In this document: one piece after another, positions 16,246 through 25,032 of the stretch
How positions within the stretch are numbered: position 1 is the first letter of the stretch
Layout: the number at the start of each line of letters is the position of its first letter
Assembly: GCA_020639135.1 (NCBI GenBank)
Contig: JACKHE010000003.1
Span: forward strand, 124,001-188,000
Direction: 5' to 3'
Length of the DNA: 64,000 nucleotides
DNA from: Phycisphaeraceae bacterium
GTDB taxonomy: Bacteria; Planctomycetota; Phycisphaerae; Phycisphaerales; UBA1924
The notes under the pieces: generated by a model
Told to the model about the DNA's origin: nothing
The model's input: only the letters and a program-made list of their open reading frames with translations
Database searches by the model: none
Program-made: the position numbers and the translations under genes

Positions 16246-16686
16246 TGTTGAACTATTCAGGGAAAGGGAGGATCCGGCGCGAACCATCCGGTGGGCAGTT
16301 CCGAACAAGCATATGAACAGCGCCTGATCCGCTCATCCCCAGCGTGAGGCAAGGTTGTTCGCCCGACCCGGGATGACACGCACGCAGGCCGCACGCCACG
16401 GCGTCGATCCGGGAATGACCACGCCTCCCGGATCACGCCCGTGGCGTTTGTTTGCGGGGCGTCCGTCCCGGGATATCCACGGAACCGATCCCCATCTACG
16501 CGGACACACGGATTCCCATGTTCAGGGGTGCGTGATTCTCGGTCGTCGCGGCCAACATCTGCCTCCCACCGCGAATTGCCTGAAGCCAAGCCGTTTCTCT
16601 CCCGATCTGATCGGGGATCGACGCGCTCTCCAACTCCGGAAGCGCGGCCTGATCGTTCAGGAGGCCGGTGTGCGCCGGCGCAGGGC
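16246..16686 (+). other. Intergenic region between truA and the PilZ gene
   Basis: This 441-nt stretch separates divergent transcripts and must hold the promoters of truA and of the PilZ/secretion cluster. No convincing sigma-70 pair, terminator or conserved small gene was found. An AGGAGG (16659-16664) lies 22 nt before the PilZ start, too far to serve that start directly. Confidence 0.5.
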
Positions 16687-17097
16687 ATGTCGTCCGAATA
16701 CGCATCGCTGACAGTGCGGCAGAACCGGAGGCGAGAGATCGCGATCGCTGCGCACGTGGCGGTTGCGCCGCACCACGCGGAGATCGTCCGCCTGGCGCCC
16801 GGCGCCGCGACGCGCGGCGGTTGGTTCGACGCGACGGTCGTGGACGCCTCGGAGGGCGGGCTCGGCTTCGTGTCGGAGCTGTTCGTCCCCCGCGGCTGCT
16901 CGGTGCAGGTGGACATTCGCAGCCCAGTTCAGCCCGACGAGTCGCTGATCATCGCGCAGATGCGCATCAAGCGCGTGCTGATGGTCGATCGCCGGCCCGG
17001 CTACCTCGTCGGCGGCGTCTTCGAGGGCAACGACGAGCGGTTCGAGGAGCTGGTCTCCCGGTTCCTCCGGTCCATCGACGACATCGGAAGCAACTGA
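16687..17097 (+). CDS. PilZ-domain protein (putative cyclic-di-GMP receptor)
   Basis: 136 residues, a single small domain. The pattern RRR near residue 15 (QNRRREIAI) followed about 45 residues later by DASEGGLGF fits the RxxxR and (D/N)xSxxG motifs that bind cyclic di-GMP in PilZ domains; the first arginine pair is not perfectly canonical. It lies directly upstream of the type II secretion ATPase gene (57-nt gap, same strand), so it may couple cyclic-di-GMP levels to assembly of that machine, as PilZ proteins do for type IV pili. A diguanylate cyclase is present at 45067-46047. The start is uncertain; ATG 16687 is the first that gives only the domain. Confidence 0.75.
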   Translation: MSSEYASLTVRQNRRREIAIAAHVAVAPHHAEIVRLAPGAATRGGWFDATVVDASEGGLGFVSELFVPRGCSVQVDIRSPVQPDESLIIAQMRIKRVLMVDRRPGYLVGGVFEGNDERFEELVSRFLRSIDDIGSN

Positions 17098-17154
17098 CCA
17101 ATCACCACGAAGCCCCCCACGGCGGGCGCTGACAGGAAAGACAGGGCCAAGAAC

Positions 17155-18882
17155 GTGCTGGAAACCGGCGACTTCCTCATCAAGGAACTGCTCGAGAACG
17201 GCGTCGTTGACCGCAACGAGGTCGAGCGCGCCACGCAGCACGCCGCGGAGTCCGGCCAGCCGGTCCCGGACGCCCTGGTCGAGATCGGCGCGGTCACCTC
17301 GCACGAGCTCTCCCTGGCGCGGGCGGTGATCGCGGAGCTGCCCTATGTCGATCTCGATCATTACGAGATCAACATGCTCAACGCGGAGCTGCTCCCGCGC
17401 TCCGTCGCGGAGTCGCTGTGCGCGTTCCCGCTCTTTGCGCTCGAAGACGGCGTGACCGTCGGCATGCTCGACCCCATGGACTTCCGCGCCGTGGACCAGC
17501 TCCGCCAGCACCTGCGCGCCGATGTCCTCGCCGTCGCCGCCGAGCCCGAGAAGCTGCGGCGGCTGATCTCCAGGGCGTACTCGCTCAAGCCCGTCGGCCA
17601 GGGCGAGCAGGAGGACGCCGGCGCCGCGGACCTGACCACCGGCGAGGAGCCGATCGTCGCCGCGGTCAACGAGATCATCACCCAGGCGATCGAGCAGAAC
17701 GCCAGCGACATCCACATCAACCCCGACGACCACGAGCTGCACCTGCGCTACCGCATCGACGGCGTCCTGCACCCGAGGCAGGGCCCAGCGTTGGCCGCGC
17801 ACGGGGCGCTCGTCCGCCGGCTCAAGGTCATGGCGTCGCTGGACGTCACGCAGACCCGCCGCCCCCAGGACGGCAAGATCAAGTTCAAGCACCACGGGAC
17901 GGAGTTCGACATCCGCTTCAGCGTGATCCCGACCGTCAGCGGCGAGAACGTCGTGATGCGCATCCTGCGCCACAACTCCGCCATCTCCTCCTTCGAGGAG
18001 CTGGGCATGGCCCCGGAGACCTGCCAGGTCTTCAACGAGGCGATCACCAAGCCCCACGGCATCATCCTTGTCACCGGGCCCACCGGCTCGGGCAAGACCA
18101 CCACGCTCTACACCGCCCTGGCCAGGCTCAACCAGCCCAACCGCAACATCATGACCATCGAGGACCCGGTCGAGATCCGGCTCCCGATGGTCCGTCAGAC
18201 GCAGGCCAACCCCGAGATCGGGCTGACCTTCGCCACGGCGCTGCGCTCGATCCTCCGCCAGGACCCCGACGTCGTGCTCGTGGGCGAGATCCGCGACCGC
18301 GACACGGCGCAGATCGCGCTCCAGGCCTCGCTGACCGGGCACCTCGTGCTCTCGACGCTGCACACCAACGACGCCGTCGGCGCCGTCGCCAGGCTCCGCG
18401 ACTTCGGCGTCCCGCCGTTCGCGATCAACTCGGCGCTGCTGTGCGTCGGCGCCCAGCGGCTCGTCCGCAGGGTCTGCCCCCACTGCGCCAAGCCCTACAC
18501 CCCGACCCCCGAGGAGCGGCACGCCTACGGCATCCGCGAGACGGAACTGTCCGGATTCGTCCAGGGCCAGGGGTGCTCCGAGTGCATGAACTCCGGCTAC
18601 AAGGGCCGCGTTGGTGTGTACGAGGTCCTGCGCGTCACCCCCGGCGTCCAGCGCGTCATCGAGAACGAGGGCGCCACCAACGAGATCCGCGACGCCGCGG
18701 CGCTCGCCGGCATGCGCCTGATGTGGCAGGACGGCCTCGACAAGGCGCGCCAGGGCAAGACGACCATCGAGGAGCTCGCCAAGGTCCGCGCCGGCTTCGA
18801 CGACGCCGACCACGAGTCGCCGGAGACCAGCGGGCGAACCGACGCCCCGGCGCCCGGCCGTGATGGGAGGCTCGCGGCATGA
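17155..18882 (+). CDS. gspE: Type II secretion/type IV pilus assembly ATPase GspE
   Basis: Cytoplasmic hexameric ATPase that powers pseudopilus assembly. 575 residues. An N-terminal MshEN-like region (1-140), then the secretion ATPase core with Walker A GPTGSGKT (308-315), an Asp box, Walker B-like DVVLVGEI, and a His box in LSTLHTND. Two CxxC pairs (C441/C444 and C474/C477) form the zinc-binding element typical of GspE/PilB. Translation starts at GTG 17155 after AGGAAAG; a downstream ATG would remove part of the conserved N-terminus. It overlaps gspF by 4 nt (ATGA). The C-terminal ~30 residues are a polar extension. Confidence 0.95.
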   Translation: MLETGDFLIKELLENGVVDRNEVERATQHAAESGQPVPDALVEIGAVTSHELSLARAVIAELPYVDLDHYEINMLNAELLPRSVAESLCAFPLFALEDGVTVGMLDPMDFRAVDQLRQHLRADVLAVAAEPEKLRRLISRAYSLKPVGQGEQEDAGAADLTTGEEPIVAAVNEIITQAIEQNASDIHINPDDHELHLRYRIDGVLHPRQGPALAAHGALVRRLKVMASLDVTQTRRPQDGKIKFKHHGTEFDIRFSVIPTVSGENVVMRILRHNSAISSFEELGMAPETCQVFNEAITKPHGIILVTGPTGSGKTTTLYTALARLNQPNRNIMTIEDPVEIRLPMVRQTQANPEIGLTFATALRSILRQDPDVVLVGEIRDRDTAQIALQASLTGHLVLSTLHTNDAVGAVARLRDFGVPPFAINSALLCVGAQRLVRRVCPHCAKPYTPTPEERHAYGIRETELSGFVQGQGCSECMNSGYKGRVGVYEVLRVTPGVQRVIENEGATNEIRDAAALAGMRLMWQDGLDKARQGKTTIEELAKVRAGFDDADHESPETSGRTDAPAPGRDGRLAA

Positions 18883-20087
18883 GCGCGCTGAGCTTCCAGT
18901 ACGTCGCGGTCGATCGCCAGGGCAAGCGGCACAAGGGCATCACCAGCGCCAACGACCAGCAGGACGCGTTCCGCCGCGTCACGGCGCTGGGCATGACGCC
19001 GGTCAAGATCATGACGGCCAAGTCGGCCTCCTCGACGAACATCGCCCGGAGCCGGATCTCGCCCGAGCAGATCGGCTCGTTCTGCTACGAGCTGGCGGTG
19101 CTGCTCCGCGCCGCGATCCCGATCGCCGAGGGGCTGCGCTCGATCGCCGAGCAGGAGCCCAAGCGCGGGATGCGCAACCTCGTCACCGACATGGCGGCGA
19201 AGATCCAGGCGGGCTCGACCATCACGGACGCGATGGCGCCGCACCGCAAGGTCTTCGGCGACGTCTTCGTCGAGACGGTCCGCGCCGCGGAGAAGTCCGG
19301 CACGCTCGTCGCCTCGCTTGAGCACCTGGCGGCGATGCTCGAGCAGCAGGCGGAGTCTTCCAAGCAGCTCAAGCAGGCGATGGTGTACCCCGCGCTGATC
19401 ACGATCGCCCTCGGCGGCGCCGCGACGTTCCTGATCGCCGTCATTGTCCCGAAGTTCGCCAGCATGTACGCGGCCCGCGGCATCGAGCTGCCCTTCCTGA
19501 CACGCCTGCTGCAGTCGGTGGGCGAGTCCATGCAGTCGTTCTGGTGGCTGTACATCCCGGGGTTCGTCGCGGCGGTGTTCGGCCTGCGGGCGGGGTGGCG
19601 CCACCCGAAGGCCGCGCTGCACATCGACCGTGTCCTGTCGCGGATCCCGTACATCAACAAGGCGATCCAGGGCGTCGCCGTGGCGCGCTTCGCGCGCATC
19701 CTGGGCATCAGCCTGGGGTCCGGCCTCAGCCTCATCGAGTCGCTCGAGATGGCGGGGCGTTCGACCGGCAGGCCCCTGCTGATCCGCGAGTCGGGCCGCA
19801 TGGCGCTGGGCATCCGCGCCGGCGACCGGCTGGGCGACATGCTGCGCACGAGCGGGTACCTCCCGCCTTTCGCCCGGCGGATGCTCACCGCCGGCGAGGA
19901 GTCCGCGGAGCTGACCAAGCTCTGCGGCGTCGTCGCGAACCACTACCAGCGCGAGTCCGCGCACCTCGTCAAGAACGCCGCGACCGTGATCGAGCCGGTG
20001 CTCATCGCGGTCCTGACCGGAGTCATTCTCGTGATCGCCCTGGCGATCTTCCTCCCGATGTGGGACATGGTGAGCCTCGTCGGGTAA
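18879..20087 (+). CDS. gspF: Type II secretion inner-membrane platform protein GspF
   Basis: 402 residues, the normal length. Two copies of the T2SF helical domain (about residues 65-190 and 268-390) with membrane segments at about 165-190, 212-235 and 370-395. The N-terminal FQYVAVDRQGKR segment is typical of GspF/PilC. It forms the inner-membrane platform that contacts GspE and the pseudopilins. Its ATG overlaps the gspE stop (ATGA), indicating translational coupling. A 57-nt gap with GGAG separates it from gspG. Confidence 0.95.
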   Translation: MSALSFQYVAVDRQGKRHKGITSANDQQDAFRRVTALGMTPVKIMTAKSASSTNIARSRISPEQIGSFCYELAVLLRAAIPIAEGLRSIAEQEPKRGMRNLVTDMAAKIQAGSTITDAMAPHRKVFGDVFVETVRAAEKSGTLVASLEHLAAMLEQQAESSKQLKQAMVYPALITIALGGAATFLIAVIVPKFASMYAARGIELPFLTRLLQSVGESMQSFWWLYIPGFVAAVFGLRAGWRHPKAALHIDRVLSRIPYINKAIQGVAVARFARILGISLGSGLSLIESLEMAGRSTGRPLLIRESGRMALGIRAGDRLGDMLRTSGYLPPFARRMLTAGEESAELTKLCGVVANHYQRESAHLVKNAATVIEPVLIAVLTGVILVIALAIFLPMWDMVSLVG

Positions 20088-20144
20088 CACGCACGCACAC
20101 CGGGAACGCCCCGGGTTTCTTTCCTGTTTGACTGGAGACCGATC

Positions 20145-20639
20145 ATGAACACCGCTCACAACATCCGGACCGCGTCCCGCAGGGCGTTCACGCTCATCGA
20201 GCTCGTCGCCGTGATGGTCGTCCTGGCGATCCTCGCCGGCGTGGCGATCCCCAAGTACTTCGACTACGCCGACCGCGCCAAGACCGCCTCGTGCGAGGGC
20301 ACGCTCGGCGGCGTCCGCACCGGCCTAGCCAGCTTCCTCTCGGACAGCGCGATCTCCGGGACCGCGGCCTACCCCACCGCCGTCCAGCTCGGCACGCTCG
20401 GCACGGTGATGCAGCAGGCTATCCCCGAGAACCCCTACAACGGGATCTCCGCGGTCGCCACGATCACCAGCGGCGCTGCCGCCACGGCGCGCACCGTCGC
20501 CAACACCGACACCTACGGCTGGAACTACTACGTGGACAACGCCGCGGATCCCCCGGTCGCCGTCTTCTGGGCCAACAGCACGACCGAGACCACCAAGACC
20601 GACACCGCCGGCGACCCGATCCCCGCCAACGAGCTCTGA
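20145..20639 (+). CDS. gspG: Major pseudopilin GspG
   Basis: 164 residues. A short basic leader (SRRA) precedes FTLIELVAVMVVLAILAGVA, with Glu at +5, then the PKYFDYADRAK helix typical of GspG and pilins. The residue before the cut is Ala instead of Gly, which recurs in the other pseudopilins here. The C-terminal globular part includes NPYNG and WNYYVDN segments seen in GspG-type proteins; a calcium site is possible but not proven. It is the first and presumably most abundant pseudopilin of the operon. Confidence 0.9.
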   Translation: MNTAHNIRTASRRAFTLIELVAVMVVLAILAGVAIPKYFDYADRAKTASCEGTLGGVRTGLASFLSDSAISGTAAYPTAVQLGTLGTVMQQAIPENPYNGISAVATITSGAAATARTVANTDTYGWNYYVDNAADPPVAVFWANSTTETTKTDTAGDPIPANEL

Positions 20640-20670
20640 TCGTCCGCACCGCACCGGAGGCGAAAACGCC

Positions 20671-21216
20671 ATGCGTCCGCGCGCTCCGCACAACCAGAGG
20701 CCAGGCGTCGGCGGGTTCTCGCTGATCGAGCTCGTCGCGGTGATGGCGATCCTCGGCGTGCTCTCGCTGACCTCGATCCCGGCCTTGCGCTCCGTGACTA
20801 GCGCCAGGGAGGGCGCGCTGGCCAGACAGCTCGTCCGGCAGCTCGAGCTGGCGCGCGCTTTCGCCACCGCCACCGGCGAGCCGACGGGGCTGCTCTACGA
20901 CGAGGCGGGCGGGGCGCTGCGGCTCCGCCGCATCGCGTCCGAGGGCGGCGCCCCCGAGCCGGCGCCGGACCCGCAGGGCGGCGCCTACCCGGACCTGCTC
21001 CTGGGCGTCGAGTACCCGGGCTCGACCGTCACCGGCTTCGTCACCGGCGACGGCGACGCGTCGCACACCGCGGTGTGGTTCTCGTTCGACGGCGCCCCGC
21101 AGGTCCGCGACAGCGACGGCGCGCTCCTGACGGGGTTCACGCAGGACGCCGTGATCTCCACCTCGGGCGGGCGCTCCGTCACCGTCCGCATGACCACCGG
21201 AGCCATCGAGGGATGA
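20671..21216 (+). CDS. gspH: Minor pseudopilin, GspH/FimT-like
   Basis: 181 residues. Leader ending in Gly-Gly, then FSLIELVAVMAILGVLSLTS, then a helix with RQLVRQLELARAFA, the region that marks GspH/FimT proteins. The C-terminal part is beta-rich with WFSFDGAPQVRD, the 'F..dG.p....' strand common in this family. ATG 20671 is supported by GGAGG upstream. It overlaps the next gene by 4 nt. The H assignment rests on gene order and the FimT-like pattern. Confidence 0.8.
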   Translation: MRPRAPHNQRPGVGGFSLIELVAVMAILGVLSLTSIPALRSVTSAREGALARQLVRQLELARAFATATGEPTGLLYDEAGGALRLRRIASEGGAPEPAPDPQGGAYPDLLLGVEYPGSTVTGFVTGDGDASHTAVWFSFDGAPQVRDSDGALLTGFTQDAVISTSGGRSVTVRMTTGAIEG

Positions 21217-21719
21217 TCCATCGGGGCGTCCATGCAGACACGAGCCCTCGACGGCGCGCCTTCTCGCTCGTCGAGTCGCTCGCGGTCATCGTGGTGCTCG
21301 CCATCGCGATCCCGCCGGCGGTGTCGATGATGGTTGACGGCGCCAGGACGCAGGCGGACTCGGTGGCGCTCACCCGGGCGACGTGGTACGCGACCTCACT
21401 GCTCGAGTGCGTGATGGCGGACGTGAACTCCGACGCCCCGGGCCTCGGATTCGACGCGCTCGCCGACGCCGACGCCTACCAGACGACCCCCACCACGGGG
21501 TTCGATGACCGGAACGGCGTCGTGATCGGTCACTACGCCAAGTACGGGCTTTCGCACGACCTGGTCATCGGCGAGCTCTCCAACGCCGCCGGCGTCGTCA
21601 CCGGCGACAGCGATCAGGACGTCTTCCGCACCGTCACCGCGCAGGTGACGTGGACCAACCGCCTGGGGCAGAGCCGGACGCTCAGCATCGGCTGCCTCGC
21701 GACGGACCTCGGCGCATGA
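21213..21719 (+). CDS. gspI: Minor pseudopilin, GspI-like
   Basis: 168 residues. Leader ending in RRRA, then FSLVESLAVIVVLAIAIPPA with Glu at +5, and a polar C-terminal part of about 120 residues. The start ATG 21213 overlaps the previous stop (ATGA), which fixes it; the longer frame from 21075 is out of register with any leader. Position between H- and J-like genes suggests GspI, which caps the pseudopilus tip together with J and K. The sequence itself only proves a pseudopilin. Confidence 0.75.
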   Translation: MIHRGVHADTSPRRRAFSLVESLAVIVVLAIAIPPAVSMMVDGARTQADSVALTRATWYATSLLECVMADVNSDAPGLGFDALADADAYQTTPTTGFDDRNGVVIGHYAKYGLSHDLVIGELSNAAGVVTGDSDQDVFRTVTAQVTWTNRLGQSRTLSIGCLATDLGA

Positions 21720-22228
21720 AGCGCACCACGGTCCATCGCGCGTTCACGCTCATCGAGCTCATCGCCTCCATGGTGGTGCTCGGCGTGATCGCGTCGGTGT
21801 CGGCGCCGCTGATCGCCAACGCGTCCGACGCCTTCGTCAAGGCCGCCGACAGCCGCGATGTCGCCGAGAATCTCTCGCACGCGATGGACCGCTGCGTCCA
21901 CCTGCTGCGCTCGGCGCCGGCGACGGAGGCCGGCTCGGGGCTGCCCGACATCGTCGTCGCCGGATCCGACGACATCGAGTTCGCCGACGGCTCCGAGCTC
22001 CAGCTCGTCGGCTCGACGCTGCTGCTCACCCCCGCCGGCGGCGCCCCCGCGACGCTCTGCGCCGGTGTGACGGGATTCGGGCTGACCTATCTCGGCGAGG
22101 ACGGCGCCACCGACTCCGCCGCCGCGCCCCAGAGCACCCAGCGGATCGTCGTCCACATCGCCAGCGGCGACCAGGAGCTCCGCTGCGTGGTCTTCCTCCG
22201 CCTGGCCATCGGATCCCCGGCGTCATGA
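21716..22228 (+). CDS. gspJ: Minor pseudopilin, GspJ-like
   Basis: 170 residues. A very short leader (KRTTVHRA) is followed by FTLIELIASMVVLGVIASVS with Glu at +5, then a helix with DVAENLSHAMDRCVHLLR and a beta-rich C-terminus ending in a hydrophobic strand. It overlaps its neighbours on both sides by 4 nt (ATGA), so the start is well fixed. The J identity comes from gene order. Two cysteines in the C-terminal part and one in the helix could form a disulfide. Confidence 0.75.
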   Translation: MKRTTVHRAFTLIELIASMVVLGVIASVSAPLIANASDAFVKAADSRDVAENLSHAMDRCVHLLRSAPATEAGSGLPDIVVAGSDDIEFADGSELQLVGSTLLLTPAGGAPATLCAGVTGFGLTYLGEDGATDSAAAPQSTQRIVVHIASGDQELRCVVFLRLAIGSPAS

Positions 22229-22605
22229 GCAGACATCAACACGCCCATTCCGAATCCCGGACCCGCCGCCGCGCCACGGCAATGGTCATCGCGGTCGCCC
22301 TGCTGGGCGTGACCAACCTGATCGTCACCGGCGTGATCGCCTCCTCCGGCGACGACGCGTTCATCGGCAAGCTGCGGGTGGATGCCATCAGGTCCGAATA
22401 CGCCGCCGAATCGACGATCATCGCCGCCCTCAAGCAGTATCAGCTCGATCCTTCGACGCCGCTGACCGGGACACTGAGCTTCCCGTCCGGCGCTTCGGCG
22501 TCGATCCTCGACCCGCTCGACGCCGCCCCCGCCGAGCCCGGGACGGTGATCGTCGAGGGCGATGCGGGCCAGGCCCGGCGACGGCTCTCGGTGACGCTCG
22601 AATAA
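22225..22605 (+). CDS. Short GspK/PilX-like protein
   Basis: 126 residues. The basic stretch RTRRRATAM precedes a hydrophobic helix, VIAVALLGVTNLIVTGVIAS, without the +5 Glu. This matches GspK and PilX, the tip pseudopilins that lack this residue. Normal GspK has about 300 residues, so this is either a reduced form or a PilX-like N-terminal module only. An ASxxD-A-EYAAES helix follows, reminiscent of the PilX/GspK 'aEsg...A' pattern. The start overlaps the previous stop (ATGA). A gap of about 150 nt follows before the GspL-like gene. Confidence 0.6.
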   Translation: MSRHQHAHSESRTRRRATAMVIAVALLGVTNLIVTGVIASSGDDAFIGKLRVDAIRSEYAAESTIIAALKQYQLDPSTPLTGTLSFPSGASASILDPLDAAPAEPGTVIVEGDAGQARRRLSVTLE

Positions 22606-22759
22606 CACACCCGGGCGCCTGACCGCGTGTCCGGGAATCAAACGAGCCACGGGCGTCCCTCAAGACCGGGGGCGTTCCGGACGACGAAGAAGAAGACGGC
22701 TGAAAACCGGCAATCCACGAGTTTCTCCACCCGCCACAACGATCGAGAGCCGAAACCAA

Positions 22760-24433
22760 GTGGGACCAAGGAACAGGATCATCATCGAGTTGTCGCCGGC
22801 CGCGATCGACGGGGCATCGATCCGGTTCGGCCGGGTCGTGCGCCGCGCGCACGTCGAACTGGACCCGACGGACTGGCGGCAGGCCTGGGAGGAAGGCCTG
22901 TCGTCGTTCGACGGGCCCTTGAGCGCGATCATCGAGCAGCTCGACGCCAAGGGCGCCACGGCGGACGTGGCCTACCGCTCGCCGACTTCATTCGCGGAGA
23001 TCATCAGCGTGCCGGTGACCGGCGCCGCGGCGATCGGCGCGGTGAAACTGGCGCTGGCCGATCATGTCGGGTTCGCGCTGGACGTTAACCCCTACGCCAT
23101 CGAGTCGCTCTCGAAGATCGAGGGCAAGAACGCCAAGGGCGCCATGGCGCTGGCGATCGCCGACAACGCCTCGGCGTCTCAGGTTCTCGCCGGCTGGCTC
23201 GGGCGCGCCGGGTGCGAACTCGCCTGCGCCTGCCCCGCCTCCGGGCTGTCGCTGGTCAGCGCCGTGCGCGAGGCGGCGAGCCACGGCGCCGGCGCGGTCT
23301 CCGCTAGGCTGTATCTCGACCGCCGCCTGTGCGTGCTCACCGTCGCTTCGGCGGGGGCCGTCCGCATGGTGCGCCGGATCGAGATCGGGTTCGAGGACCT
23401 CGTCACCTCCATCACGAGGCCCATCGTCCGGCGTGACGCCGACGGTGAATCCATCACGCTTGCTCGCCGGCAGGCCGGTCTGATCCTCTGCGGCGCGGGC
23501 ATCCCGCGGTTCAACGATCCGGTCGAGCCCGAGCTGGGCCTGACCGGCAGGGACCTGCTCCCGCTGCTCCAGCCCGCGCTCCAGCGGCTGGCCATCGAGA
23601 TCAAGCAGTCGTTCCGGTTCGAGCTCTCCGACGAGGAGCGAGGCGCCATCGAGCTGCGCTGCACGGGCCCGTTCGGCGCGATGCCGGGCCTGGCGCAGTC
23701 ACTCAACGAGCTCATCGAGATCAACGCGGTCTCCGAGGGGACGCTCGACCCCGCGATCATCGAGGCTCCCTTCCTCAACGACGACGACAGGCCCCTCGCG
23801 CTCGCGCGGTGCGCCAGGTCCAACCCGATTGTCGCCGAACAGGTGCTCGGCGCTCAGCGGCTCGCATCTTTCCGCTTCGGCGCCCGCGCCGGCGCGGTCG
23901 CGGCGGCGCTGACGCTGCTCGCCACCGCGCTGGTGACAAGCTCGCAGATCCGGGCCGAACGCCGGGCGGCCAGGAGCCTCGATGCCGCCGTCGCGCAGGT
24001 CGATGAGATCATCGCGCTCAACCAGTCGATCCTCACGCAGAGCGACACCCTCGCCGCGACGCACCGACGCATGAGCGAAACCATCGGCAAGAGCACACGC
24101 TGGTACGCCCCCCTGGCCGCGCTGCCCGGGTTGATCCCGGATTCCGTGTCGCTGGTCGAGGTCGGCGGCGCGGATCGCTCCGAGAAGGGCCCCGCGAGGC
24201 TCGAGATCACCGGCGTCGCGGGCGACAGCGACGGCGGCGACGCCCAGGCGGCGCTCAACGAGTTCATCCGCGCGCTCAACGACTGCCCCCTGGTCGAGAG
24301 CGTCGATCTGGGGACCACCAACCGGGTCAGCGCCAGCTCCGACTCCGGCGCGATGCGGTTCTCGGTTGTAATCAACCTCGTCCCCACACCCCGCCGGACC
24401 GTGGCGGCGGCGCCGACGGAGGCAATGCCATGA
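22760..24433 (+). CDS. GspL-like protein (PilM-like cytoplasmic domain fused to a PilN-like domain)
   Basis: 557 residues. The first ~340 residues resemble the actin-like PilM/GspL cytoplasmic fold (RIIIELSPAAIDGASI at the start, and a mid-section with LAIEIKQSFRFE like the PilM regulatory helix). One membrane segment at about residues 375-393 (VAAALTLLATALVTSS) is followed by a helical stalk and a PilN-like ferredoxin-fold region with LPGLIPDSVSLVEV. This is the topology of GspL, which corresponds to PilM plus PilN in one chain. It would recruit GspE to the inner-membrane platform. GTG 22760 starts the conserved N-terminus. Its stop overlaps the next start (ATGA). Confidence 0.75.
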   Translation: MGPRNRIIIELSPAAIDGASIRFGRVVRRAHVELDPTDWRQAWEEGLSSFDGPLSAIIEQLDAKGATADVAYRSPTSFAEIISVPVTGAAAIGAVKLALADHVGFALDVNPYAIESLSKIEGKNAKGAMALAIADNASASQVLAGWLGRAGCELACACPASGLSLVSAVREAASHGAGAVSARLYLDRRLCVLTVASAGAVRMVRRIEIGFEDLVTSITRPIVRRDADGESITLARRQAGLILCGAGIPRFNDPVEPELGLTGRDLLPLLQPALQRLAIEIKQSFRFELSDEERGAIELRCTGPFGAMPGLAQSLNELIEINAVSEGTLDPAIIEAPFLNDDDRPLALARCARSNPIVAEQVLGAQRLASFRFGARAGAVAAALTLLATALVTSSQIRAERRAARSLDAAVAQVDEIIALNQSILTQSDTLAATHRRMSETIGKSTRWYAPLAALPGLIPDSVSLVEVGGADRSEKGPARLEITGVAGDSDGGDAQAALNEFIRALNDCPLVESVDLGTTNRVSASSDSGAMRFSVVINLVPTPRRTVAAAPTEAMP

Positions 24434-25032
24434 GCAGGGTCGAGCCGAGACAACTCCTCCCGGAGCTGGTCATCATCGCCGCGACGCTCTTCGGGCTCTG
24501 GAGCCTGTTCGTCTCGCCGATGCGGGACAAGCTGGCGCAGGCGCGGGCGGCGCACGCCAGCGCGATCGAGCACACCAGGATCGCCGCGGACCCCGACCTT
24601 TCCGCCTCCCGGCTGATAAAGGTGCAGGGCGAGCTCGACGCCATGATCGACGACATCAGGCAGCGCAGCGACGCCGCCAGGGATCAGACGGGCCTCCAGG
24701 CGACGATCATGGAGCTCGGCGCCGAGGCGGGCATCCGCATCCAACGCGTCAACCCGGCCAGGTCCGTCGCGGTCAAGTCGGACCAGGCTCAGGATCGCGT
24801 CGTCTCCTTCGAGATCGAGTGCAACGGCCCGTACCGCGACGTCGCGGAGTTCATCGCCAACCTCGAGGATTCCGTCGGCCTGACCATGGTCGAGCGCCTC
24901 GCCTTCAAGCCGGACGCCTCGGCCGGCGCGACGGGTGTCAAGGCGAGGCTCCGCACGCTGCACTTCGCGTTCGACACCACGCCGCCGGCGGGCGAGAACG
25001 CCCTGGCGGACGTCTCGGGAGCGGCCCAATGA
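24430..25032 (+). CDS. GspM/PilO-like inner membrane protein
   Basis: 200 residues. One N-terminal membrane segment (about residues 10-30, LVIIAATLFGLWSLFV), a coiled helix region, and a C-terminal ferredoxin-like part with FEIECNGPYRDVAEFIANLE. The last segment is the characteristic 'G.y..v..fl..Le' strand-helix of PilO/GspM. It would pair with the GspL-like protein encoded just upstream (4-nt overlap) to form the assembly platform. Confidence 0.75.
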   Translation: MSRVEPRQLLPELVIIAATLFGLWSLFVSPMRDKLAQARAAHASAIEHTRIAADPDLSASRLIKVQGELDAMIDDIRQRSDAARDQTGLQATIMELGAEAGIRIQRVNPARSVAVKSDQAQDRVVSFEIECNGPYRDVAEFIANLEDSVGLTMVERLAFKPDASAGATGVKARLRTLHFAFDTTPPAGENALADVSGAAQ